From Tethya wilhelma (Eukaryota > Porifera > Demospongiae > Tethyida > Tethyidae), in assembly GCA_964030475.1 (NCBI GenBank), contig CAXIPT010000001.1, positions 4,852,995-4,916,994 of the forward strand: DNA of 64,000 bases. The letters are read 5' to 3'. The translations under genes and the position numbers were made by a program. This document shows positions 39,074-50,759 of the stretch, one piece after another (position 1 is the stretch's first letter; each line of letters begins with the position of its first letter). The notes under the pieces are model-generated. The model was not told the DNA's origin, did not search any database, and saw only the letters and a list, made by a program, of their open reading frames with translations.

Positions 39074-42000
39074 CAGAAGCATGATATGGTGAGAACAGTG
39101 AGAGATTTAGGTCAGATTTAGGTCACATTGTAACCACTGTTCACTACACAGCACAGCATCTTGTGGCTGTGATACAGTTGTGGTTTTTATGGCCAATGTA
39201 CTGGTCAGACATGTGTCTACATGTGGCTGCATGTGTGTACACACAAACACACATGCACTGACCCTGCCTGTGGTCCTCTCTTGTCGCTATTGACAAAGGC
39301 CAGCAGTACAGAAACAATCCTACTCTGTGCAAGAGGACTGGGTAGAAGGTCAGGACGCTCCAAGAGGTTCACACAACAGTCAACAAACGGAATCAACTGC
39401 ATTGAAACACACCATGGAACCAGATGAACACTGCACACATGATTTATGTAGTTGCATACAATCCTTTATAGCAGATGAGGTACCCCATATGGGGTGCCTC
39501 ATCTGCTGAATCAGTGATAGGTACACACCACCAAATCCCATAGCAATATATGCAGTCAACATGACAAAAACCTTGCCAGCTAAGCAATGGTGGACTCATT
39601 TACAAGTGTGTATATAAAATGTATGTAAATATGTATGTATGTATGCATGATGTGTATTTATGTGTGTGCATGTGTGTTGTACCTCCTCTAGCCTACTACA
39701 AACCAACACACCTGCAATCCTTGCAAGAGTACTGGTTTACTCATCACCACAAATCTAAACCAAATGCACATATCCTTGACACAGTACTCAGGCACACTGG
39801 CCAACAGTCTTCTCTGCCTAGCACAGACCTCCTCCTCTGGCACACCATCCTAGTGTAGGACCACAAAGTAAACAAACACAATAACTAGATCTGATGCAAG
39901 TGATGATAATGCTGTGGAAATAACCCTGACATGCTCCCCATGTTGATTTCATCCTAAAAGTAAATTGTTATACTTCCCAGAGGAAATACTGTGGTGCAGC
40001 AAAGGGGGAGCCAGAGACACAGATATTATTACTGAATTGCCTATTTCATGATTAGAAGTCTTTGGACTGTGTGTGGCTTTGTAACTTGATTACTCTTCTA
40101 TTGATGCAACCAGAGGGGTCCACATTAATTTGCTTAAACATATGCCACTGGGCAAACCATGACCATGGAAACCACTGCACATACTTCTCTGCAGTCCTCC
40201 ATCTGCTTGGTGAGCCACACAGCTTGAGTGATGTAGAATTCACAGCAGTACTGCACAAACTGAGGGTCCATGAGGCAACAGGTAGAACACAACATGTACA
40301 ACTGGACAAGTAAATAAAAAAAACCAAAACATATGTACAAACCATTAACTTTTGATTTGCAAAACTTAATTTGGGTACTCACAGTGCTCAATTCCTTCAG
40401 CAGCTTTTCATTTCCACCTGATATCTTTGCCATGACTTGCTTGTTGAGGTCTGACATAGTCTGAGAGAAAACATTCACGGCTGTGATAAGACCCACGTGC
40501 AGGGCACGCTGTGTGATAAAAAAGCACTCTGTTACGAATTTGAACGGTGCAGTACCACCCGAGGCAGGAGACATCGATGGTGGTGATGGTGGTGGTTGGG
40601 GAAGAAATCTGCTGTGAGCTTGAGAGAGCCGAGACTCATTTCCTGTAATGAAGACATAAGGTGTGTGTTTGGTAACCTTGTAATTCTCACACACAATTAC
40701 ATGTTTACAAAATTAATTACAAATTACAACAGCTGGCACACAATCATCCGACCAACCAGGAGCTCATGGGCAACCTTGGGTTTAGGTACTCCAAGATGGT
40801 TTCCACAAGTACTCACCACAACCCCACAACAAGTACCCAACCAACCCTACCACACATGTCTCCCCATTCACCTCTTTCCCTCTCCATGCACCATAATCTC
40901 TTTGTCAGACTTGTAGGTATATAGGTTTCAAGAAAATTACCCCAAATGGTGAAGCAGGGAGAAGGGTTGGTAGGGGATCACACCTACCAATGATTCCGTG
41001 GGCCAGACACATTTCATTGTGAAGGTCCAGTCTGCACAGAGGTGAGTTTGGATATTTACTGCTGATGAGAGAGAGTTTTGGACCAGAGGGATGGTTGCTA
41101 AAGAAAGGCTTGCACAGTTCCAGTAGCACTGCACAGAAGTTCAGCATGAAGCCTGTATGAATGTTCACACAAAATTGGTAAAGAGAGAAATTGAATGTTG
41201 CTGTAGATTTGTGGCTAACCATCAGAACACACTCCCTCCATCTTCTCTCTCTTCTTAAACCTTGGGCCAGCTCTGAGCTCATTGAGAGACACCACTGCTG
41301 ACATCCACGCCAATACACTGCCCATGTGCCAGTGAATAGTACATGAGTGCACATGCATGACATTGTGTAAGCATGCACAACCCTTTAGGCAACAAATGTG
41401 CTTTACTTTGTTCTGTTGGGTGATTTTAGCATCTTGAGAAGTCCTGTGTGAACTGTCTTTTGACATCTGTGCAGTCCATCTTGGATATGTGTCTAAATAA
41501 CAAGGAAAATGAAAATCTGCTATCGTGGCTAAACAGCAAGCAACTAAGCAAAAACTAACCTCTGAAATTGAGTAAAATGGTAAAATTTTACACAAATACC
41601 TTTACCATAATTTGATCAACTAATATTCACACATTGGGGAAATATTTGTATGTGGTACTACATACGAAAATTAAACACTTGAAATTTTAATGAACCATTA
41701 CCAATGTATTGTATTAAATTAAAACGCAGTGAAAGTTAACATATAAAATATTTTTAATGCAAAAATATTTCAAACTAAGTAACAAAATATCAGTAGTACA
41801 GGGGACCTTACATGGCAGTTTATAGCATCCACCCAAGAGAAATTGGGGAAGTTCCTGAGTCCACAGAAGCAGCTGTACTTCTCGGCTCTCAACATGAGTG
41901 GGTGGAGCTTGCTGACTGGCACCATGGTGGTCACCGAAAAGAGACCAGCAAGAGCTGAGCTCTTCTCAAAGTACTCCCCCTATAATGTGAGCATGCAAAA

Positions 42001-42124
42001 AACACATCTGGTCATAATTTCACGGAGGAAATACAATGACTTTGGTTTTTTCACTACCAGTTTTTCGACTCCTTTCTTTACTTCATCCAACAAAGACTCG
42101 GATACAATTTCTGCAACTACAGGC

Positions 42125-42160
<36 letters not shown>

Positions 42161-43634
42161 TGTGTGCATGCGTGTGCGTGTGTGTTTGCCATAATTTGCC
42201 TACCCAAAGATTTTATTATAGTATTACACACTACGTCTTACATCAGAGAATAGAACATCAAGACCATCAAAAAGTTTTCCACACTTGACCAACACTTCGT
42301 CTGGTCTGCATAATTAATGGAAATAAAGATGCATAAATGCACAAGGTGTGCAGTAAACAACACACTACATCCCATTATTCCTCCCATTGCAATGAGCTTG
42401 CTCAGCACTCTACTCATAGCCTAGGCCTAGAGAGAGACAAGCTCAAACAAGCCAACAAACAGGTTTATGCTTGCCCAGGCTAGTGTGTTTAATGTGGTCT
42501 AATTAAGCAGCTCAATATTACTAATAGCCTGACCCTAGTATAAACAGTTCAAATGCCTGTGTGAGTGTATGTACATGGGGCATGTGTGTGTCTGAACTCA
42601 CTTCTCAACTCTCCTCACAAAGGAGCCAGCTGCCTTCACCTGTGGTGAGAGAAGTGGTTAGTGGAAGCCATCACAAGATCAACACAACACAAATCATGGG
42701 TTGGAGGCATGAGGCTTTGTATTCCAGCTGTAATTAGGTTTACCAATTCAACCAAATACTGGCTACTTTCAATTGCATAAGTAGCTATTATTGGTATAGT
42801 TTGATCACTCATTGTAGTGGTTCAAGGTAAAAATCCATTTTGCTATTCAAAGCTTCTGCACACAGCAACATGATTCATAAGCATACACAGTCTGGGTGTA
42901 TCTAAGGGAGTAAGACATTGCATTATTCAAACTGTCCAGCTGCAGCTGTTTTGGGAAGAAATCAATTTTTATGCCAATTAATCAATGTTCTCTAGCTCTT
43001 ATTGCAAGCCTTCCATTCCTAGCAGAATTTTTTTAGCTATCAGAGATCGATATAATAGTCTTTGTATCCATTTTGTTGGTAGGAATAATGGACAGCTGTT
43101 TATGTAAAGAGAAAGGATATGGCCCCAACCTTTCACTCATAAGCTGTAAGGTGGGACTAGGAGAACAAGTCAAAAGAGCTGCTGATGACCACACTGCTGC
43201 TTACTCAGCTAAGTGAAGACTAAATTATCTTCAAACATCTAATTGCACAAGCCACAATGTATTTTACGCAGCACACTTGGCTTTGCAAGTGCTGACTCTT
43301 GCAGCCTACTCCAGCCCACTAATAAAGTACTGAGGTCACAGTGGCCACTGGCTACAGCCACAGCAGACACACAAAGCAGATGGTAAAGCCACTTTGAAAA
43401 GGTGAAACCTGAACAGGGAGCCTAGTGACAGAGCTCAAGTAATGCTTCCTTGTTGATCTAATGTTTCAGCTCAATGATACCAATACTTCTGCTGTGGTCA
43501 GAGAGATTAAACCTGGCAAGTTCACTCTGGTCAGATAGACTGTTTGACTCACTGGATAGGAAGCATTTAATCATACTTAAACAGCCACCAACTGGTTGGG
43601 AAATCCTATCCCTTAATAGACAAATGCCTCCTTC

Positions 43635-43675
<41 letters not shown>

Positions 43676-45157
43676 CACAGCTGTGTATGTATTTATTCCT
43701 ATGTCAAGAAAATTATGCTTGATGTCACCGTCCTATGGTCTCATAGACACTTGCCATCTTTTGAAGAGGAAATGTGCTTTCGNTAACGAGTTGCACAATT
43801 GCTCTTTTCCCAACTGATGTTTTCTTGGCCATGACAGTCATTTTCTGGAGCATGGCAAGTGGCACCTGTATTCCATCCACTGACCATCCAGAGAGATGCT
43901 CGAGAAAAGATACCGCTATAGTCTTTAAAAAAAAAAAAAGAAAATGAAAACAGCTATATATAGTTCCTGTTGGTTTCTCTTTCAGTTTTAAAGAGGGAGC
44001 CTGGGAACATTGAGGCTAGAATATTTGTATAGTAGCGTTATCTAGAGTAGATAAAATAAATATTCTTGTGAGTGTGGTTGCTTACAGAGCTGTAATGGCC
44101 GCCAGCACCATACAGAGAAGACCACAAGTCATCTTCACCCTGTCTGGTGGCACCTGTGGTAACACAACAAAGAGACCTCAGTGAATGCAATTATATTGGT
44201 AGAGGAGGTGCAAAGCTCAGTTAGCTAGTGCAGCGTTCTTTGATTTGGCCATTGCCTGTTGGTTCTCCATTGAAGGAGTTAATAAACCACTATAAACCAC
44301 TCAATATTACATTCACTTTCAATGATAAATATTAACATTTCTAAAAGTAAACTTGACTATTAATTTTGTGAATCTATTTCACTTTCAACTCCTGTCAGTA
44401 CATCACACATATTTCAGAGTACCAAAATCGTTGCAAAAAAATAGCGACTTAGAACCCATCCTAGAGAGGCTAGCTGTATTTTGTTGAAATACCCTCCAAA
44501 AATTATCACTCCTTGACGGGAATATTCAGGATTCTACGTGGCTATTTTATCAACAAGCGGGTGTGTCTCATACGTATTGCTGATTGTTAAGTGGATAAGC
44601 ATTCTCACCAAAATTATGTATAGATATATAGGGACATCTTGATAATTAACAATAAGAAGTGGGTATGTTTGAGGGAAGCAAATTTTTGGTTATGTTGACA
44701 ATACTTTTTTCTTTACAGATTGAATTTTTCAAGGATTTGTTTTGCTCGCCATTGCCATAGTACTAAACAGTGAAATTTGCAGTTTTTATTTCCAAGGATT
44801 ACCTCCAAATCTGCAAAATCCACACAATTTGCTTCCTACAAAAAAAGTTTATGGTACATACTATCAATGAGTTGTTGAAGAGCAGTACTGGTTGCCACTT
44901 CTTGAGCGTACTGTGACAGGGGGGTCCACACTTGGAGACTCCAGGTGGAAGGGGGCAGCTGAGTGGCTCTATTGAAACAGCCAACACAGTACATGAGTGC
45001 ATCCTGTAGAGTAGACATTAAGAAAGCTAGAAGCAGTAGCTGTACATTGCATGGTCCACATAACTTGTTTGTGACCACTGACTACTATTTTGAAACCACA
45101 TTCAATGATATCATAGCTGGTCATATACTTATAGACATAGAAACACACACAAAGCAT

Positions 45158-45204
<47 letters not shown>

Positions 45205-45631
45205 AGCTCTCTTGATGAGCACCTCACAAAAAGTGACTGAAACTTCTTCACATCTCTCTCACTAACAGGAAGTTCTCCATCAACCACTCCCAACACTTTG
45301 TCCCCTCCAGCTCCACTAAAGACAGGAGGAGACACATTAGATGTGGCAACATCTTGAACAACCTTAAGAGGTAAAAAGAAGAGCAAGACGTGGGACTCAT
45401 TTCACCAAGAATATTGTTAGGGAGTAATTTTGACAAAACAGGTAGTGCTACAGTACATGCATTTTCACAGACTGAAAATGTATTGGCTACAAACAATTAA
45501 CTTACAACTTGTGTATCTAAAAGAAACTTCACAGCCTCAAGAGATGTTTCCTTCAAACCTAATGGCTTCTCTAAAAGTATAAGTGCACATACAAACGGAA
45601 TAGTATAAGTGGCAATGAATTATTAAAATTT

Positions 45632-45678
<47 letters not shown>

Positions 45679-45842
45679 CACAGCTGTGTATGTATTTATT
45701 CCTATGTCAAGAAAATTATGCTTGATGTCACCGTCCTATGGTCTCATAGACACTTGCCATCTTTTGAAGAGGAAATGTGCTTTCGTTTGGCCTGACTGGT
45801 TCCTTCTTCATCTCTACTGTGAACCTTTCCTTTGCTTGCCAT
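35907..45842 (-). CDS. UFD2/UBE4-type ubiquitin-chain factor with C-terminal BIRC6-like E2 (UBC) domain in place of the U-box
   Basis: Twenty-eight exons; phase agrees at every junction except across the gap at 43783. 5' to 3': 45842-45758, 45570-45506, 45362-45204, 45003-44862, 44153-44086, 43922-43784, [gap], 42639-42602, 42305-42242, 41979-41812, 41492-41407, 41317-41220, 41152-40988, 40642-40383, 40301-40185, 39849-39712, 39396-39263, 38979-38953, 38871-38722, 38627-38537, 38459-38363, 38303-38110, 38015-37719, 37396-37025, 36955-36798, 36606-36495, 36400-36308, 36229-36145, 36061-35907. About 1250 residues are visible. UFD2-core signatures: [52 protein letters not shown] and [20 protein letters not shown]. 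After a Ser/Pro/Gly linker comes an E2 fold: [48 protein letters not shown] (Cys codon 36572-36570), [12 protein letters not shown] and [11 protein letters not shown], closest to BIRC6. No U-box is seen. Intron 1 uses a GC donor. The alternative is two adjacent genes (UBE4 ending just after 37719; a UBC gene starting near 37450). Confidence 0.8.
37528..37708. mobile_element. MITE-like element in the linker intron of the UBE4-UBC gene
   Basis: The ends ATAGTGTAATAGC...AAATTTGGCA and (reverse complement) ACAGTGTACTGC...AAATTTGGCA are imperfect inverted repeats, related to the TACCGTATAGC family. It fills the intron between the last UFD2-core exon and the linker exon. Confidence 0.55.
38980..39072. 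repeat. (GT)n / N / (GA)n at an assembly gap
   Basis: A GT run, N at 39012, then a long GA run, all within a UBE4-UBC intron. The flanking exons (39396-39263 and 38979-38953) agree in phase. Confidence 0.85.
42640..43783. other. Gap-adjacent stretch of the UBE4-UBC gene with duplicated tail
   Basis: No exon was recognised from 42640 to the GT run at about 43637. From 43674 to 43782 the sequence is an exact copy of 45677-45785, including part of the gene's first exon, then N at 43783. One or more UFD2-core exons are therefore probably missing here. Confidence 0.75.
45677..45785. repeat. 109-bp segment duplicated at 43674-43782
   Basis: Identical downstream of two different (GT)n runs, with unlike sequence upstream of the runs. 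This is typical of an assembler jumping between microsatellites. The 45677-45785 copy is contiguous with the gene start and is taken as the true one. Confidence 0.8.
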
Positions 45843-45935
45843 TCCTGTGACTAGTGCTGATTCAGCATTTATACGGGGATCCCCCTTCGAACTTCTTGGT
45901 GGATGTGCTACTGTTGATCTGATGAGGCAGTCACG
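45843..45935. promoter_or_regulatory. 93-bp bidirectional promoter, UBE4-UBC / LYRM4
   Basis: Divergent starts are separated by 93 bp. No TATA box or E-box was seen. Confidence 0.45.
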
Positions 45936-46362
45936 ATGTCAGCGCCAATCTTAGGACGTACACAGATCTTAGGGCTGTATAGACGTCTCTTACGCCAAGG
46001 GGGGCAATTTAACTCCTTTAACTACAGGTAAGATGTAAATTGTGTGCAAAATTCCTAGAGTTGTTTTATGGTGAGCACTATTTAGAAAGTGGCCTAAAAA
46101 TTATAATTATGCAGAAAGTATGCTGAGAGAAGAGTTCGGAGCTATTTTAAAGACAAAAGAAATCTACAAGAGCCAAATCAGATTTCACAAGAATATCAGT
46201 ATGGACTTGCATCACTTGAGATGCTCAAAAGACAGGTATAGAGGAAATTAATGGATACCAAATTACTTGATCATAGTTATGATCAATCTGGTTCACTCTT
46301 TTCTGCAGACTGCCCTAAACCAGATTTATTCGGCTCCCAAACTAGTGGTAGAAACAATCTGA
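45936..46362 (+). CDS. LYRM4: LYR motif protein 4 (ISD11)
   Basis: Small mitochondrial partner of the cysteine desulfurase NFS1 that stabilises it for Fe-S cluster assembly, with acyl-ACP. Three exons in phase: 45936-46027, 46115-46235 and 46309-46362, giving 88 residues (human 91). The LYR motif sits in QILGLYRRLLRQ, followed by FNSFNYRKYAERRVRSYF and the C-terminal YSAPKLVVETI, in the place of YSTDKLIIE in the human protein. AATAAA at 46472 is a likely poly(A) signal. Confidence 0.93.
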
Positions 46363-46626
46363 TGCTGATTATAGATATTATCAATGGATGTCCTTCTTAT
46401 GTATTTCAATATTTCATTGACAAAATCATATAATTAAGTTCGATTTGTCAATTTACGGTCAAAAGTGTTCCAATAAAATTAGCGCTCCTTAGCGCAGCCA
46501 TGTGCTAGTGCTAAACAACAACATTGCGAAAAAGTACTGACAGAAGGTGAAGTTAGTCTAAAGGACTTTGCACAAGTTGAAACTTTGTCGATCACCAGTG
46601 CTGAACAATCGTTGCATCAATTTAAA

Positions 46627-49600
46627 ATGAGAGTGCACGGATGTGTGCTGCCGCTGGTTCTTGCTGTGACAATGCTACTTGCAGTCACTTCAGTTGTGCA
46701 GAGTTCCAATCGTAAGACTTAGTGCAAATTTTTATGACATTGTTGTATTTGTTGCTTTGTATACATGTATGAGGATTTATACGCGTATGATGTTGTCGGG
46801 TTGTGTTTTCGGCTCTCCTATTTTATGACAATTTGTATGATCATGAGTTATTATTGTGTTCAGTAAAGCCAAAAAATCATCTATATAATTATATAAGATT
46901 TATGACAATTGTATGATCATGGGTTATTGTGTTCAGTAAAGAAAAAAAATCATCTATAATAATTATATGCACTTCTTTCTGTCTTGAGATATTAGTTAGC
47001 ACTTTCCTGTTCTGGGCAATTGACACTTATCACCATTGCATACTTATTGTAGTACATGTAGACCATGTGTGTAATATTTGTGAACTAGCACCTTTTAGCA
47101 CCTTTGGTGCTTAGTAACCACATGCCAGAATAATTTTTAAAATATTGGGATTTTTTCCCCCCTGATCCTGGTAATTTTATGTATAAGCCTCAAATCCATC
47201 CGAAAGACACTATAGGTGCAACTAGTCTGGTGTACGTATCAAGATCTTTCCTCTGTGTGTGTGTGTGTGTGTGTGTATAAAGATCGACGCCATGTAAGCT
47301 TAAGGGTCGGGATATGCCAAACTAGGTGCAAAACAGGCCTTCGTATAAACCCACTGGTGTGAAAGCTTAGACAGTATTGGTTCGTAGTAACTGTTTTTTC
47401 TATCCCTAGCCAATGCAGTATTGACCAATCTGTGTAGAAAGAAGATTGTAGTTTTTTTTGGTCATCTTACCTATTTGAAAAGTCGCTCTAAGTTGTTCTA
47501 GCTTCAAGTTCAGATGGAATAACTTCATGTGCTCACTTACCTCAAAGGTAGGACTGTCTACATTCTCTGTATGAATCAAAACTGCTTCTAGCTGGTTTTC
47601 TGGAAGCCAGCACGAATCACCTGATTTTAGTTTTCGAAATTGACAAAAAAAAAAAAAAAAGACTCAAGACTAAATTCTAACTTCTCTTTACTTCAATTTT
47701 GCTATAAATAACTGGTAGTATAGACTTGCTATGGATGTAAACCTCTTCAAGTTTGCTTTATAAGTCAGATTTCTGCTTCTAGCTGGCTTTCTGGATGCAG
47801 GCCCAAAACGAGCCGATTTACGTTTTCGAAATTGACGACCCCTGACTTCTAAATACTTGGAACAAAAGAAAAAGGCGTGCATGCTGAGCAAGGATTTGCA
47901 CCATGTGTACCCTAGTTTAACGTTCTACTTATCTATCGGTTTTTTGTTCTTTTCAATAGTTGTGGCATATCGTGATGAGGATGTTCCAAGAGGGCTCCAA
48001 GATATTATTCCTGGAGATAGGTGCATCCTCTACTGCCGTGTTAAAACTAGCAATGGCAGACGGCTGTCCAATCCACCTCTAGTGAATTGGTTTCGTAAAA
48101 ACGATGAAGCAGAAAAAGCGGATGAAGCAATCTACGAACCTCTTAATGACTACATCTTGTCAACTCATTGGACTGGTGCTCACTCTCCCTCACCAAGAGA
48201 GTGCACAGAAAAAACAAACAGCCCAGGAAAATATATCTGTGATCTTGACCTGAAACCTTGCGACCTAAATCGCTTTAATGGCCTCTACAAATGTACGGTG
48301 ACATCACTGTTAAGCGGCTCAGAACTCTCCCAGGATTACCAGATAGATTATCCCCTTCGAGATCCCATCCCACCTCCCTGTTATATGCCTAGAGCTGAGA
48401 ATTTAACTGTTACTGAAACTGAATTCTCTGGCAGCAATTTTAGCGTTAGCTTCACTTGGGATGTTACAAAGAAGGGGACCAACGAGACCTACTGTGTAGG
48501 GAGCCGACGATGGGAAGTCAAGCATTCCAGTTCTCCAGATCCTGATTCTTTCAGTGACCGAGAGCCATCTCCTTCTTCTGGTGGTTTTATAGACCCTTCT
48601 GATCGGACCGACACAAGCTATGTCTTTCACAACTTGAGCCGCAGTCTCTACTACTTATTTGAAGTCAGAAATAGGAAGCTAAAGCATCAAAGAACAGCAG
48701 ACAGTGATGAGTACTTCACCTATGCTTCCAATGTCTACTATTTTGGTGAACAAAGTAAGACTAGGCTGGCTACCTTGAGTCTTACATACATCTACATTTT
48801 TTGTGTTTATTTTCTCCACAGTTCAACCATATATCGATATACCTCGCAATGATCGGACTGTACAGCGGGTTGCCGAAGGGGGTATACTCTCACTGTCCTG
48901 TTTAGCTGTAGGAAAACCCCTCATCCCCACAGTAACGTTCCGTGCACCGAGGGAAGATGGCCTTGCATCCCGCACACTCTCGTCACCACCTAGTCAAAAT
49001 GGTTTGGCTCATCTATTGTTAGTGGATGTGAAGCCAAGTGATGCGGGAGAGTATGTCTGCAGACTAGAATCAACAGTGTTGCACCCGAAACGGTCTTTCG
49101 TTCGGAAGAAGAGATACATAGTGATCGTTGAATCTCGTAAGTGAAATTGGTGAACCCCCAAAATCAATACAGAAAAATTGCAAGATTTATCTTATTTCTA
49201 AGTAAAATAGAATGTTTATGATCTGATTTTTTAATTTTTTTTTTCCTTTCTTCCCTCCAGGTGGAAACCAAAGTGCAGTACCTACAACTGGACAGTAAGT
49301 GGCTTGCTACTAGAGCTCCTGCAAGTGGCTTATCATTTAGAATCTCTGTGGCTGCTAGGAAGCCAACCATCTGTATATTGTGTTACCCACAAGACCATCT
49401 GCTAGAAACCACTAAGTCCCTTCAGCACTTCCTGTTTGCATGGTTACTGTGTTGTCACTCTCTATAATAATGCATGCACCAACTTGCAGGAGGTGTGGCT
49501 CATTGACCCAATCGACTTGTGGCTCTTACATCTTGGACTCAATAGATGTCTTCTTTAACACAAGTGAAGATCACAGCAACAATGACTTGAAGGGTCAAGC

Positions 49601-50718
49601 CGAGGCATTGCAGAGCACCATCCGAACATTGCGCCACAACGACACCAACAGCAAGTGTATCTCCTTCTTGGAAGCTGTGATGTGCCACACACTCTTCCCC
49701 TACTGTGATCGTACCACGGGTACACTGACTCCAAGACCCATCTGCAAGTCCACCTGCGATGCCTTCTACCCGGGGGGTCCTTGTGGTCACCTCTTCAGAG
49801 ACAATCCTAACCTCTTTCATGCTCTTTCGGCTAACTGTGACACGAGAGTGAATCCAGCTGGCTCAACACCTGAGTGTATCCATATCTCTGTGGACTTTCC
49901 CATCAATGGTAGGTATGGTACAAGAACATGGCATTGTGTGATCTCTTCAAAAGAATGTTTGACCATTACTAAGGGAATAAAACTTTTATAATTGGCTACA
50001 TCTGTTTGACCTAACATTATAGCTACTCCTGGGTGCTTTATTTATGCACACACTCCACTGCACACAATCACAGTTATGGAGAGAGTTGAACAGAAATGGT
50101 GCAGTAAAGGCGATGGAAGAGGCTACCACGGTGCGATATCACACACTCGCAATGGTCATCAGTGCCAGTCATGGTCGTACATGGACCCTCACTCCCACCC
50201 TCTCAGTAGTAACGAGTTCCCCTGGGAGCTGCCCACTGCTGGTCACTATTGTCGGAACCCCGGTGGTCTCGGAGAACAGCCGTGGTGCTACACCACCAAC
50301 ACTTCAGTCAGATGGGACTACTGTGATGTGCCTCAGTGTGGTAAGTCCCGGCCCTTCAGTGTGTGGCTTGAGACAGTGAGGGTACTCTAAGCTAGATCAA
50401 TGTGAGAAATTTTGCTGTCATTGTCAGGGCCAGTGTATTGTTTCAGTGGTTACTTTTTTGGGCTTTGCATGTTGTTTTCTGTGTAGATGTGTGTGAAGTT
50501 TATTCTGGTGAATTTTGTCGTGAGCTTCCATCGTACAACACTACTACTGCTGGTGTTCTTTATGAACGGGAGAACCAACAAGATTTCTATGTTGATGTCG
50601 TCGAGTTACAAATGAAGGAGATGTTTGAAGAATTTGGTGGGCCTGATCTAGCAAGAGGTTGTCAGCTGGCGCTGAAACAGCTGCTGTGCCACAATTCTGT
50701 TCCCATTTGCAAGATGCA

Positions 50719-50759
<41 letters not shown>

